A stretch of 64,000 nt of DNA from Wyeomyia smithii. Taxonomy: Eukaryota; Arthropoda; Insecta; Diptera; Culicidae. Location of the stretch: assembly GCF_029784165.1 (NCBI RefSeq), contig NC_073695.1:164954066-165018065 (forward strand), read 5' to 3'. A program made the translations under genes and the position numbers. Positions 11,635 through 23,003 of this stretch are shown here, one piece after another. The notes under the pieces are model-generated. The model did no database searches and was not told the DNA's origin. It saw only the letters and a program-made list of their open reading frames with translations. Within the stretch, counting starts at the first letter, position 1, and each line of letters starts with the position of its first letter.

Positions 11635-12822
11635 CTAGTAGAGCATTCCGTTAGAAATGGAAAATTCCTTGGACGAATCGGTTTGTGTCAACTCAGCAAT
11701 ATTCGCCTTCACCCTATCATCATCGGCCTGTGCAGAGCGAACTTGAGCAGTGACGGAAGCAGAAACGACTAGTACATCCCACCTAGCGACTCTTGCGTTC
11801 ATCTTACGTTTCATCATCGTATCTTTAAAGGCTCTACAGTCCGTCACAATCTTGAACCTGTAGCCCAACAAGTAACATCGAAACTTTTTCAAAGACTCTA
11901 CCACTGCCAACGTCTCCAATTCATACGAATGGTAGATCTTCCCAGCTCCAGAAGTCAAGCGACTGTAATAATAACAGGGATGAAACTTCCCGTCGTCTTT
12001 CGCTCGCTGCATAAGAATGCCAGCTAACGCAACTTTACTCGCGTCCGTGTGGACTTCAGTCTCCGCTCCAGGACAGAAAGAACGCAAGACAGGATAACTC
12101 GTCAGTATTTCCTTAATGCGGTTGAACGCAGCTACCGCATCAGCATCAAAATCAAAACAACTTTCTTTTCTTAACATACCGGAAAGTGGGCGGGCAATGC
12201 TAGCAAATGTGGGAATGAACTTCCGGAAATAACTTGCCAGACCGTAGAAGCGCTGTAATTCTTTCACTGTCGTCGGTTGTGGAAATTGCTTCAGCTTCTC
12301 GACCTTGGCCGGTGCCGGCTCGATGCAGCCATCGTAGATGGTGTATCCCAAATATTCAACTCGTCGTTGCAGAAAAGCACACTTTTTCCAGTTAAAATAC
12401 AACCCTGCTTCTTCTGCCACTTTCAGCACCGTCTTCAGCACTTCAATTCCTTCTTGTTCGTTCTTAGACGATATAACATCGTCCACAAACGCTATCACTT
12501 TTCCGTCTTCCACCAAGTCTTCCAACACTGCACTTATAAAGCGACCAAACGCATTTCCACTCGTGCATAAACCGAATGGAGCACGTAGGAACTCGTACTG
12601 GCCATCGTTGGTAACGAATGATGTATATTTCCTGCTACTTTTTTCAATCGCCACGTGAAAATACGAGTTCTTAAGATCCAGCGTCGTGTATACTCGTGCT
12701 TCAGATAACTGGTCTATTTGCTCTTCCACATTCGGGGTCGGAAATTTGTCGCGCACTACTTTTTTGTTAATTTGCCGGTAGTCAACACACACTCGACGTG
12801 TTCCGTCTTTCTTCGGGACCAC
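11635..12822 (-). pseudogene. Ty3/gypsy reverse transcriptase and RNase H
   Basis: Open frame of 395 codons in the same frame as the upstream gag-protease frame, separated from it by a single stop at 12850-12852. RT motifs are VPKKDGTRRVCVDYRQINK, TLDLKNSYFHV, LRAPFGLCTSGNAFG and the active site IAFVDDVI. RNase H follows with EVHTDASKVALAGIL and YHSYELETLAVVESLKKFR. The frame stops just before the integrase. A YVDD- or FVDD-type active site with RNase H directly downstream is typical of Ty3/gypsy. Confidence 0.9.
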
Positions 12823-12849
12823 AACGATAGGACTGGCATATTCACTGGT

Positions 12850-14085
12850 TTATGGCTGGATTATTCCCTCGTTAAGCCATTCGTCGATCTGCTTCTTCAC
12901 AACCTCTTTTTCCAAACCAGCCAATCTTCGTGGATTTTCACATACGATTTCGTTGATTCGAAGTTCGTTCACGGGTCGCACTGAGGTTTCTGGCTTATAG
13001 TTCTCAATCAGCTCTAACACCTGCTCACGGTATTTCGGTGGTACCGTTATATCGTCATCACTGGTACAGTCCCCGATTCGACAAACCCATTTAGTATCAC
13101 TGTGATTTAATTCACTCTCTTTCGTGGCAAACTTTTTCGCACGAACACCTTCCGAAGTGATTGCATAGTCCACTTTTCCGAGAAAATCCATGCCAATCAG
13201 CATTGGAATATCAATAGCTTCACACGGCACTACATAGAAGCAAATCATATGCTCTTCGTTCTCTACAAACACTTTCAACACTGTTTCACCAATGACAACA
13301 CCACCACCGTAGCCGCGCACTTTCATGTTTGATTTTTGCAAACGCGAACTGTTTACAGCCAACCTCGACCAGAAGTCCTTGCGAATCAAAGACACCTCAC
13401 TGCCGGTGTCGATTATACCGGAAATCTCGATGTCATTCACTTTTACTTGCAAACTCGGTTTGCGACTGTTTACACTTTTTAAAACATTCACTTTTGCAGG
13501 CTTCTTCTCCTTCTTCTTTGTGCACTCCTTCGAAACATGCCCGAACGCGTTGCAGTTGAAACATTTTGGCCCGTCGTTTTTCTGCGGGCAATCGGTGGCT
13601 ACATGCGACGGTTCCCCACAGTTGTAGCAGTGTCGTTTCGTGTCTGTTTTTTCGCTATCTTTCCTTGGTTCCGGTTTCCGATGTTCCTTTCGCTTCGGAC
13701 CAAAATCATCGGCTCGGGGTTTCTTCGTCGATTTCATTTGCACCTTCTCGAAGTTTAGAAGTTTCTCCTTCAACTGGCTGATGCTGTAGGCTTCGTAGAG
13801 GAGAGATCGGTGGAAATCATCGTCGGTGATTCCATCGACCACGTACTCGCAGATGCTTGCTTCGTCAAGGTCAATTGCCAGAGCGATGCGTTGTATTTCG
13901 TATATGTAGTCTCTCGTGCTTTCCGTCGGCTTTTTCTTCCGCGCAGCCAGCTTGCGATGGACGTCGCTCGCTCGGACAAATGGCGCAAATTCCTTAATCA
14001 GAGCGTTCTTCAGTTTCGTAAATGACGTCAGGTCACGCTGCGCAAAAACAAATCGTCTGGCAGTGCCCGTCATTTTTTCCTGCAC
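12850..14085 (-). pseudogene. Ty3/gypsy gag C-terminus and aspartic protease
   Basis: 411-codon frame with capsid-like helices, then two CCHC zinc knuckles (CYNCGEPSHVATDC and CFNCNAFGHVSKEC) and an aspartic protease with IIDTGSEVSLI, and IPMLIGMDFLG as its C-terminal block. The next block (RRLAGLEKEVVKKQIDEWLNEGIIQP) is the RT connection and ends at a stop codon that interrupts an otherwise continuous frame into RT. Gag residues in two frames around 14070-14085 show a frameshift relative to the N-terminal gag frame. Confidence 0.9.
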
Positions 14086-14669
14086 ATAATCATCTTTTGC
14101 TCGTCACTCCAATTCGCCGTTTTCGACATGGTTTCAAATTGCAGCATCCAGTCCTTTATGTCCTGGCCATCTTCAGCGCCGAATGATTCGATGCTGTCTT
14201 CGACGTCACGGAATGAATACGGTCGTTGTTCCACCGGCTTAGCTCGTGTATTCCTCGGTGTTGATGTGGGTGCGTCGTTCATAGCAGTACGGAAACGCAA
14301 CGAGCTCCCGTCACTACTACTAGTATCATCGTTGTTGCCATCGTCGTTATGGCGGCTGTCGTCGTTGTTTTGTTTATCATCGCCGTCGTCCTTCTCGTTT
14401 TCTCCGTCGTCGGTGATAAAATCACCGTCGTGTTCATCGCCGAAATCCTCCTCTCCATGACGGCTGTCTTGCTCGTCGGTTTCGGCCATCGTCGTTGCAT
14501 CATGGGCGAGTATTCTCTTCGCCATCGTTTCTTTGTTTCCCGATGAGTCGATTTGACGCCTCTCACATTCTCGTGCCAACCCGATCTTAGTGAAATTTTC
14601 ACACAGCTCGACGATTCGGTCGGCCATCTTAAATTTTACTGAACTACTTTTCTGCGTTAATTTTTTCAC
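14070..14669 (-). pseudogene. Ty3/gypsy gag N-terminal region
   Basis: 199-codon frame starting MKKLTQKSSSVKFKMADRIV; an internal Met (MADRIVELC) is an alternative start. It holds a SAP-like helix pair, an unusually long Asp/Asn/Glu-rich stretch (about residues 65-115), then the start of the capsid (DIKDWMLQFETM). The frame is lost near 14080, and the capsid continues in the next frame (from 14085). Because the break lies within capsid, it is more likely a mutation than a programmed shift. Confidence 0.75.
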
Positions 14670-14716
14670 TCAAATCGTAGCTTTCTACGTCTCAAACGGA
14701 TTTCCAACAACTCCAC

Positions 14717-14770
14717 ATCTCGGTTGAGCCCCCATGAAGAAAGGAAATGTGAGTTACCGGGAAAAAGAAC
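14717..14770 (-). repeat. Upstream terminal repeat (first 36 bp) and primer binding site
   Basis: 14735-14770 repeats 10586-10621. On the minus strand it ends in CTTCA and is followed at once by TGGGGGCTCAACCGAGAT (14717-14734), which starts with the TGG expected to pair with the CCA of a tRNA. The rest of this repeat was carried to 17285-17300 by an insertion. Confidence 0.7.
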
Positions 14771-17278
14771 CAGGGTGGCCACTCATTTTACATTTTCGAG
14801 TTCCCGCATTTTTCCCGACTTTGTCCCGCATGATTCCAAGAAATTGCCGATTGTCAGAAATGGTAACTAGGTTATGTTCTATCGACGGCATATCATTTCT
14901 ACCGAACTTGCTCGGGACATTCTACACAAACAGTTGATAAGTTACATAAAATGCAACTTTAGCCTTTTCATAGTAGACAGGTTAAATATAATTTTTGCGA
15001 TTTTCTCAAATTTGCAAATCTTCCATTAGGCAGTCAATAATCGTGTTAGCTATTTTGTGCATTCATTATGTTTGTCTATCTGTCTTTTCGAAATATGATA
15101 TAAGCACCGTTCAACGCATAACAACCTATTAGGGCAACAACAACAAACAAAACAGCACTTTGCGTACAATTTTTTTTCCGTTGTTAAAATCATCGGAAAA
15201 AGTCATGGGAAGTTTAATGTGAACAAAAAACTACTTAACCTAAGAGTAAAAAATATTTTGATTGAATTGATTATTTGGGGAACAAAACTTGTGACATGGA
15301 TTCGCGTTTTTTTTCTTAAATTAAAGATAATGATATTTTACGTTCAGTTACATAGATTCAAAACTTTTCAGAAGTGAATTCACAACTGTTTCAGCATTTT
15401 GGTTTGTTAGTCCATCAAAGTTGCATCTCTATGGTCATCTGCAAACATCTTCAACTTGTTTGCATTCAGCGCTCAAAATGGTCAAGCTGATAGAAAAAAT
15501 GATATTGGGGACCAACATTTCAAAATAAGTGATTTCGAAACTTAAAAGATAACCTGGAAATCAGAAAAAAGATCTTAAATTATTATTTTTCAAATTAAAA
15601 GTCCTTTACTGCACGAACATGTCTAGCAGAAACCGGTGAAAAGGAAACAAATTTATTTTTAATTTCTTTTGAACTTTTCAAGAAAAAAAATTTTTCCTGA
15701 AACTTTCCTAAATCCTTTTTATTAGGATTTTTTCTGAAGAATTTTTAGTTTTTATTTCTCTATGATCATTATGCAGTTTTTAAAAAAATACAATAAGATT
15801 TTTCAAAAATCAGCTCTTTAAAATGTTTAATTTAGAATATTTTTGATATTCAACTACTCGTTTTCAAATCGTTTTGGTTTCGAAAAAAAAAATCTTCAGA
15901 AATTTTAATTTCTTCGGTGTTCAAACAATCAACGTTGTAACATTTGGCAACTTAGAATTCAGAAAATAAGCTTTTTGAGATATTCAATCAATTTTTTAAA
16001 TAGAACTACTATCTACAGCTTTGCCGGAAACATCACAACAATCAAGCTAATTATTTTGGCTTTTAGAATATTTAAAGTATTTTTGTTTATTGGTCACAGA
16101 TTGAGCAGCCTACTGTTTAGTGCACGGGGCGATTGCAGGGCTAGCGCTACGATCCTGCAGACACTAACAGTCTCTCTCGAACCGAGACACGAACCTACGA
16201 CGACTGACTAGTTAGGCCAGCATCGTACCCTAAGATCAGTTGCAAAACAAAAAGCATGTAAAAAGTCGTATGCAACAACAAATGAAATAAATAAAATGTT
16301 TTCTTGAAAAACCTCCCAAACGATTATGCTGTTTTCTAAGAACATTTTTGATTGTATTTACATCGAAAATAGTTTTTTTTAAAATTGTATAATTTACAGA
16401 AAAAAAATACGAATTTGAAATATGTACAAAAATTAGTTTTTCAAAAAATTCCAAAATAATGTTTGCTCTATTTTGTGTCAAGTTTGTAATGTTTTTTCAA
16501 TTAACTGCTCCGCATAGTAAGTTCGTCCCAAACCCAAATTTACACCAGCATTCAGTTTCTAAGCGGAAATGGTAGGTAGTTCCGCTAGAGTTCGCCAAAT
16601 ATTCTTCAAAAAGACAAGCTGAAATAAAAATCTATTTAGAAAACTGGAGAATCAGAACTGTGTGTCACTAATTTAACTCTCAATTTGTTTATTCAAATAA
16701 CTACTAGTAACTAGTAATGTTAGTAAGATTGTACAGTGAATCTTATTTTGCATTGCTCTTAGAAATTGAAACAGTTTCTATTGTACATATGAGAATTTAT
16801 GATTGATTCTCTCACTAAAAACGTTTTCTCGATAAACTGGCAACTTCCATTCCCAGACTCCGGACCGGTTTTCGACCCTGGTTTCAATTCGCTTTACCGT
16901 CTTGAGAAGTCCCACAGAGTCCATTCAATTTTTATAGATAACACGATTTATGCTGTTCTAAGACATTTGGTGTCAACATTTATTTCATTTGAAAAGCAGG
17001 ACTGATAAGCCGGTCAGCGGGTAAAAAATAAGTAAGTTTAGTGACTTTTTGGTTAAAAAATTGACTGCTGAAGAAAAATGTGACTTTTAAGGGGCCAACT
17101 TGCAGTCCTGCACTTCCAACTTCTCCATCATTTGTAATTGCATCATACATAATACTTTGAAAAAATCTTGGTTAAAAAAATCCCGATTAAATAAAAAATT
17201 TCCCGCATTTTTCCCGATGTAATTCAATTCCCGACTTTTTCCCGCATTTCCCGTTTTCCCGATTGAGTGGCCACCCTG
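14771..17278. mobile_element. 2.5 kb non-coding DNA element with 6-bp duplication AAGAAC
   Basis: Perfect 15-bp terminal inverted repeats CAGGGTGGCCACTCA, flanked by AAGAAC on both sides (14765-14770 and 17279-17284). Both ends also carry repeated TTCCCGCATTTTTCCCGA-like motifs. The interior is AT-rich with no recognisable protein and contains a SINE at about 16085-16238. A 6-bp duplication does not fit hAT (8), Tc1/mariner (TA) or Transib (5); I do not assign a superfamily. Confidence 0.85.
16085..16238 (-). mobile_element. tRNA-derived SINE
   Basis: On the minus strand: GGTACGATGCTGGCCTAAC, then GTAGGTTCGTGTCTC (like a pol III B box), and further GGATCGTAGCGCTAGC and CCAATAAAC near the end. 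The same blocks occur in the SINE at 27060-27900, so they belong to one family. It lies inside the 2.5 kb element. Confidence 0.7.
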
Positions 17279-17445
17279 AAGAACGTAGAAAATACTTTCA
17301 TTAACCAAATTTATTTAAGGAATCAAATGCGCGATGTGCCTCATATGGCGGATTGAACAGAACTGATTTTTTCTTTCGATCTTGCCGGGTGGTCTACCGA
17401 TTCTCCCACATGTATGTGTAACAAAAGATGATGGGGTTTTTATGC

Positions 17446-17478
17446 AGTGCGTCTTGAACTGTCCTACAGATCAGACGT
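17446..17478 (+). promoter_or_regulatory. Internal Inr + DPE promoter of the Jockey-type element
   Basis: The first element base is the A of CAGT, an initiator-like start. AGACGT lies at 17473-17478, that is +28 to +33 when that A is +1. This is the exact place and sequence form of the downstream promoter element used by TATA-less insect retrotransposons such as Jockey and I. No TATA box is needed upstream. Confidence 0.75.
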
Positions 17479-17645
17479 TTTTTCGGTTGCTTGTGGACTG
17501 GTCTTTGACTGCCTATAGCTTCAAAGTTTGTGTTTTGTCAGTGTGTCTTTTAAAGACTACCTGAAAGTTATTTCCCATCAGTCTTTCTCAAGACTACCTA
17601 CTTTTGAATTTAACATTTGTTTTAACTTTTTTCGTATCACCTGAA

Positions 17646-18968
17646 ATGGCTGGACGGAAAAAGAAACCTCGCATCGCTGCGGGGAGGAAAAGAGAGGCAT
17701 CTCTTTCTGACACTTCGAGTGTCTGTAGTGACAATCCTTTTGATATTTTGCCTGAGCAAGAAGCTGGTGAAATGGAAGTTATTAATAATGAAACTATACA
17801 AAATATAAAATCTTTAAAAAAGGAGAAAGTTCCACCTATTGTGGTAACTATTTCTTCTGAATTTAATATATTCAAAAAGGAACTTTCAGCGTTTGTTTCT
17901 GACGTTAAAGTTACCTATCAAATTGGCCGTAGATGTGAATGCCGCTTATTAGCCGACTCAGTAAAGGGTCGTGATCGTCTTGTTCAGTATTTAACTGACA
18001 AGATGTACAAATTTTTTACATATGACACCAAGAACGCCAAGCCGTTCAAGGTTGTCTTGAAAGGTCTCACCAACGATCAAACCGTTGATGAGATCAAACT
18101 TACTTTAACAGAATTACTTGGCATAGCCCCTACCCAAGTAATTCTAATGAAACAAAAATCACGAGGCGAAAACAGTCAGAGAACTGGAATTTCCCTTGTT
18201 AATTATTTAATTCATTTTAACCGCAATGAGGTTAACAACTTAAAATTTTTTGAAAAAGCACATGCTTTGTATAATGTGCGTGTAAAGTGGGAAATTTATA
18301 GGAAGTATGGCGGAGGTGAAAAGCATATCACCCAATGCCGTACTTGCCAACGTTATGGCCATGGTTCCAAATTCTGTAACATGGACCAAAAATGTCTTAA
18401 TTGTGGAGACTCTTCTCACAAAAAGGACACATGTCCTGTGAAAGAGAGTAAAAATTTTCGCTGTGCGAATTGTAACGGCAACCATATGTCAAATTTTTAT
18501 CAATGCCCAGTCCGTTTAGCAATTGTTAAGGCAAGGCAAGGTAAACAAAATTCAATTTCTCAATTAAAACCAACTTCAAAACAAAATTCTCCAAGCGTAC
18601 CAGTGACGCATAGTTTACCTACTCCTTTGCATACCCGTTTAACTTATGCACAGGTTACAGGTAGTTCGAACATTATACCGCCTAGTGTTGGTAGTTCGAA
18701 AATGACCGTTAATATGGGTGAGCAAAACACGCTAGAAAATAATTGTACACCTATCACTCCAGCTAATATTGCTACCGAAAATATTTTTTCTAATGTCAAC
18801 TGCCTGGGGCCTATTACGGCAGGTAAACTTTCTTTTTTGCAACAGGCAATGTTCGATCTTATGAACGCCATGTTGCAGGCAAAATCAATGTTTGAAGCCA
18901 TTCAAATAGGCACAAATTTTACTATTAAAATTGTTTCTAATTTAAAATTTAGCAATGATTTTAAATAA
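17646..18968 (+). CDS. ORF1 Gag-like nucleic-acid-binding protein of the Jockey-type element
   Basis: Intact frame. I choose the Met at 17646 (MAGRKKKPRIAAGRKREASL) over the one at 17604 because it opens a lysine/arginine-rich N terminus typical of such proteins and the upstream 14 codons look like UTR. A central domain (about residues 60-210) is followed by three CCHC-type zinc knuckles around residues 230-290: CRTCQRYGHGSKFC, CLNCGDSSHKKDTC and CANCNGNHMSNFYQC. The remainder is Ser/Thr/Pro/Asn rich. The family packages element RNA. The stop overlaps the start of ORF2 by 14 bp, which suggests reinitiation or coupled translation. Confidence 0.9.
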   Translation: MAGRKKKPRIAAGRKREASLSDTSSVCSDNPFDILPEQEAGEMEVINNETIQNIKSLKKEKVPPIVVTISSEFNIFKKELSAFVSDVKVTYQIGRRCECRLLADSVKGRDRLVQYLTDKMYKFFTYDTKNAKPFKVVLKGLTNDQTVDEIKLTLTELLGIAPTQVILMKQKSRGENSQRTGISLVNYLIHFNRNEVNNLKFFEKAHALYNVRVKWEIYRKYGGGEKHITQCRTCQRYGHGSKFCNMDQKCLNCGDSSHKKDTCPVKESKNFRCANCNGNHMSNFYQCPVRLAIVKARQGKQNSISQLKPTSKQNSPSVPVTHSLPTPLHTRLTYAQVTGSSNIIPPSVGSSKMTVNMGEQNTLENNCTPITPANIATENIFSNVNCLGPITAGKLSFLQQAMFDLMNAMLQAKSMFEAIQIGTNFTIKIVSNLKFSNDFK

Positions 18969-21900
18969 AACAATTAAAATATTAAATTGGAATGCTCGCT
19001 CATTGAAGGCCAATAAGAATGAGCTTTTTAATTTTTTAACAGTAAATAATGTGCATATTGCAATTATTACTGAAACATTTTTGAAACCTAACATAAAATT
19101 AAAATATGATCCCAATTACGTGGTTCATAGATATGATAGGATTCAGGGTTCCGGCGGTGGAGTTGCAATTGTTATTCATCGCCGAATCAAACATCGTGCT
19201 CTTCCCCATCTTGAGACGAAAGTTATTGAAACTTTGGGAATTGAAGTTCAAACTGAACTTGGGATTTTATTTATTGCCGCAGCATATTTACCATTTCAAT
19301 GCACACGCGAGCTCAAAAATTATTTTAAAGGTGATTTACAAAAACTCACCAGAAATCGTTCGAAATTTTTCATAATCGGCGATTTTAACGCTAAACATCG
19401 TTCATGGAATAATTCTCAAAGTAATTCCAATGGCAAAATTTTATTCGAAGATTGTTCTTCAGGATACTATTCTATTTTGTCTTCGAATACTCCTACATGC
19501 TTTTCTTCTGTAAGGGACCCTTCAACAATTGATTTGGTGCTAACAGATCAAAGTCATGTATGTAGTGATTTGATCACACATGCTGACTTTGATTCTGACC
19601 ATCTTCCAATAACTTTTTCTTTATCACATGAATCAGTTTTAAACCCTATGAGCTCTGTTTTTAATTATAACAAGGCTAATTGGGAAAGATACAAAACTCA
19701 TATTGAGAGAAATTTCAATAATGAGCTTGATTTGCAAAACGAATATTGATTCCGCTTTGGAAGCATTAAAATGTGCAATTGTTGATGCCAGGAATTATTC
19801 TGTTCCAAAGGCTCAAGTGAAATTTGATTCATCAATAATTGACGAAAATCTTCAACTTCTAATTCGTTTGAAAAATGTCCGCAGACGTCAATATCAACGT
19901 TCTCGTGACCCTGTTTTTAAAACTATTTATAAAGATTTACAGATTAAGAGATTAAGCATAGATTTACTCTTCTGAGAAATCAAAATTTTGAGACTAAAGT
20001 TGAAAAATTGAAACCATATTCAAAACCATTTTGGAAGCTGTCGAAGATTCTTAAGAAACCTTCAAAGCCTATTCCAGTTTTAAAAGATGGTGAACGTTTT
20101 CTTTTATCCAATGAACAAAAGGCTCAAAGACTTGCTCATCAGTTTGAGAGTGTTCATAACTCAAATTTGAATTTTGTGAGTCCAATTGAAAATGAAGTCA
20201 CACGTCAATTTGATTTAATTTCTTCCCAGAATTTTTTACCTGCAGAAATAATTGAAACTAACTTGAATGAGATTAAATCAATTATTAAAAATTTCAAAAA
20301 TATGAAAGCACCTGGTGACGATGGAATCTTTAATATACTATTTTTTTTTTTTTTTTTATTCTCGCTTATTTTCCGTCGGTCTAGTTCCGCCACTGTTGTG
20401 GCCAATCACCGACGCCCAGGGAGGCGACTCCACACCCAGGACCCTAACTCACGACCCGTTTATTAACGGACCGGCGCCAACGGCTTTACTTCCTCATGCG
20501 ATGGAAGGCGTGATCCCAGAGATTTTTCGCTTCAGAAAATCTCCCGGTGTCGGCTAGGATTGAATCTAGACCAGTTGGGTTGGTTGTGAGTGGATCACGC
20601 CATCTCATAACCATCGACACCTATGTCGGCGGTGGGATTCGAACCCAGGCGTCGAGCGTGGTTGGCGGAGACGTTACCAACCACACTAGGCCCCCGCTAT
20701 CTTTAATATACTAATCAAACATCTCCCTGAGAGCACAATGGAATTTTTAGTGAAAATTTTCAATTGCTGCTTCAAAATTGCATATTTTCCCAAATTATGG
20801 AAAAATGCAAAAATTACTCCTATTTTAAAACCGGATAAGAACCCAGCTGAAGTTTCAAGTTATCGACCAATCAGTTTGCTTTCTTCAATAAGTAAACTGT
20901 TTGAGAGAATTATTCTTAACAGAATGATGTTACACATCAACGAAAATTCAATTTTTGCAAATGAACAGTTTGGATTTCGCCATGGGCATTCCACAACTCA
21001 TCAATTGCTCAGAGTTACTAATATGATACGAGCTAACAAATCTGAAGGTTATTCCACTGGAGCTGCTCTTTTAGACATAGAAAAAGCATTCGACAGTGTT
21101 TAGCATAAAAGTTTGATTGCGAAATTGCAAACTTTTAATTTTCCAATTTTCCTAATCAAAATTTTAAAAAATTATCTCACTGATCGAACTCTGCAGGTTG
21201 TCTATCAGAATTCAAAATCTGATAGATTTCCTGTCAGAGCAGGTGTACCTCAAGGTTCAGTCTTGGGTCCAGTCCAACATATTCACTTCAGATCTTCCTG
21301 ATTTGCCTCCAGGATGCACAAAGTCATTGTTCTGCGATGACACAAGCATTTCCGTAAAAGGAAAAAGTCTTCGTGTCATATGCAGTCGATTGCAGAAAAG
21401 TTTAGATATTTTTTCTTCCTATTTGCAAAAGTGGAAAATCTCTCCCAATGCTTCTAAAACTCAAATGATAATTTTTCCGCATAAGCCTAGGGCTTCTTTC
21501 CTCAAGCCAAACAATAATCACGTTGTCAAGATGAATGGGGTTATTTTAAGTTGGTCCGACAAGGTTAAGTACTTGGGACTAATTCATGATAAAAAACTTA
21601 TTTTCAAAGAGCACATTGAGAGTATACAAGCCAAGTGCATCAAATATACGAGATGTTTATATCCTCTCATTAACAGGAATTCTAAACTTTGTTTAAAGAA
21701 CAAACTTTTGATTTACAAACAAATTTTTAGACCAGCAATGCTTTATGCTGTACCGATCTGGTCAAGTTGCTGTTCAACAAGGAAGAAAACGCTCCAAAGG
21801 ATTCAGAATAAAATTCTGAAAATGATTTTGAAGCGTCCTCCTTGGTTTGGTACACTTGAATTACATAGACTTACTGATGTTGAACCATTAGAAGCTATGT

Positions 21901-21980
21901 CAAAAAAAATTATTAACAATTTTCGACAAAAATCGTTGCAATCCTCAATTGCTACGATAAGCTCTCTTTATAGCCAATAA
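18955..21980 (+). pseudogene. ORF2 endonuclease-reverse transcriptase of the Jockey-type element
   Basis: Starts MILNKTIKILNWNARSLK. The AP endonuclease has NWNARS, IITETFL, IIGDFNAKHRSWN and DSDHLPI. RT has NPAEVSSYRPISLL, FGFRHGHSTTHQLL, GAALLDIEKAFDSV, AGVPQGSVLGP and active site LFCDDTSIS. The protein ends at LYSQ before the stop at 21978-21980. The reading frame is lost near 19742 and 19970-20005 and again near 21275, a TAG at 21101-21103 replaces the Trp codon seen in the 2521 copy, and a SINE interrupts it at 20341. In life it would nick target DNA and copy the element RNA in place. No RNase H domain, as usual in this clade. Confidence 0.9.
20341..20698 (-). mobile_element. tRNA-derived SINE in antisense, 358 bp, 15-bp duplication
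   Basis: ATCTTTAATATACTA occurs on both sides (20326-20340 and 20699-20713). The plus strand starts with a T17 run, the poly(A) tail of a minus-strand insert. At the other end the minus strand reads TAGTGTGGTTGGTAACG (A box) and GGTTCGAATCCCACC (a perfect tRNA-like B box). It interrupts the RT gene just before the fingers domain. The family differs from the SINE at 16085 and 27060; it may be Feilai-like, which I cannot confirm. Confidence 0.9.
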
Positions 21981-22193
21981 GTTAGCAATCAGGTTAGTTG
22001 TAAGTTTACTTCCCCTTTCCTGACAAGTAGGTTTAAATCCCTACGAATGATAAGTCCTAATTGCGAAAGCAAACAAATCCTAACAATTAAAATTACAAAT
22101 TTCTAACAGTGTTGAGAAGTCACCATTTGTGATTGGACACACATACTCATTATTTACTAATATTTATCATAAATAAAAAAAAAGAAAAAAAAA

Positions 22194-22335
22194 ATGGGGT
22201 TTTTATGCCTGCATCAGGACGGCCTCAAATAGGCTTTTTCCCATCCACTAATTTTAATGGAGACCGATAAGGTCAGATGGAAATAGAACAATAAATAAGT
22301 AAATAAATAAATAAATAAATAACCAAATAAATAAT
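22194..22335 (+). repeat. 3' end of another non-LTR retrotransposon with (AAAT)n tail
   Basis: TTTTAATGGAGACCGATAAGG, then ATGGAAATA and a run of AAAT repeats (about 22291-22335) form the 3' UTR and tail of a different non-LTR element. The Jockey-type element landed in it, so its left part is the stretch just upstream of 17431. Confidence 0.65.
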
Positions 22336-23003
22336 GTCTTTTCAAAACTTTACTTTTACATTTTCGAAATGAGAATCAGTAAAGGTTATTTATCTATTTA
22401 ATCAACATTTATGTGCCAAAACAAATACGTAAAAAATTTGGTACAGAGTACACGATATGTGATTAGTTTTTTTTTAACTTTTCTTGGTTACTCGAAAACC
22501 AAAACTAAATACAAGTTTCGAATTGCTGAAGATACTTAACTGCAAATAAACATGCTAACTTCTATTATGTACAGTTGATAAATCTCGAATGTTCGAAGTA
22601 AATAAATATTCTACATAAATCACAGCTTGGACGACCGCATATTTCAAAGTTGCTGAGGATCTGAGGAGTTGCTGAGGATGGGTCTGAGCTAGCCCAAGGA
22701 ACCACCGTGAAATGGCTTATTTGGGATTAATTCGCTATTTTCAATGTACAGCACAGTAGCTTCAGTTTTGTATCTATACATTAAATAGAGGTTAGAGAAG
22801 ACAGGAAGCATTACCTACAATTTGTGGCCAGAGATCGAGTTTACCTCTACGACTCTAACTACTGTCACGAAAACGAAGGTACTTTGTCATCGTAGTAGGT
22901 AACAGATTATGCTTTTACCTTTCCCCATACGCCTAACTTTTTCACTGAGTCTGGTTGTTATTCCTGCCAAGTACAGGTCGGATATAGGTTAAGAAAAAAA
23001 AAG
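22336..23003. other. No recognisable gene
   Basis: AT-rich sequence without domain or clear repeat. A stray TACAGGTCGGA at 22972 copies the end of the element that starts at 23004. Confidence 0.4.

Larger units (their letters stand above)
10586..17300 (-). mobile_element. Degenerate Ty3/gypsy LTR retrotransposon, split by a later insertion
   Basis: Gag, protease, RT, RNase H and integrase follow in order on the minus strand. A direct repeat of about 51 bp brackets them: 10586-10636 and 14735-14770, continued at 17285-17300 after the 2.5 kb insertion. Next to the upper copy the minus strand reads TGGGGGCTCAACCGAGAT, which looks like a tRNA-Pro-type primer binding site. The repeats are far shorter than normal LTRs, so either they are LTR remnants or this family has very short LTRs. 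No flanking target duplication was found. Confidence 0.8.
17446..22193 (+). mobile_element. Full-length Jockey-type non-LTR retrotransposon with 15-bp target duplication
   Basis: ATGGGGTTTTTATGC occurs directly before (17431-17445) and after (22194-22208) the element. It starts (C)AGTGCGTC, has a 200-bp 5' UTR, ORF1, an overlapping ORF2, a 210-bp 3' UTR and an A-rich tail. A SINE (20341-20698) was inserted later. ORF1 is intact while ORF2 has frameshifts and a stop. Other copies of the family lie at 2521-3868, 28572-29398, 29981-34663 and, diverged, 35400-35465. Those with a preserved 3' UTR extend about 20 bp further (CTACTAACAA then CCCC) than this copy, so two 3'-end variants exist. Confidence 0.93.

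Noticed and set aside
20631..20688. tRNA gene on the minus strand
   Set aside because: A and B boxes belong to a SINE with a poly(A) tail and target duplication, and no full cloverleaf is present.
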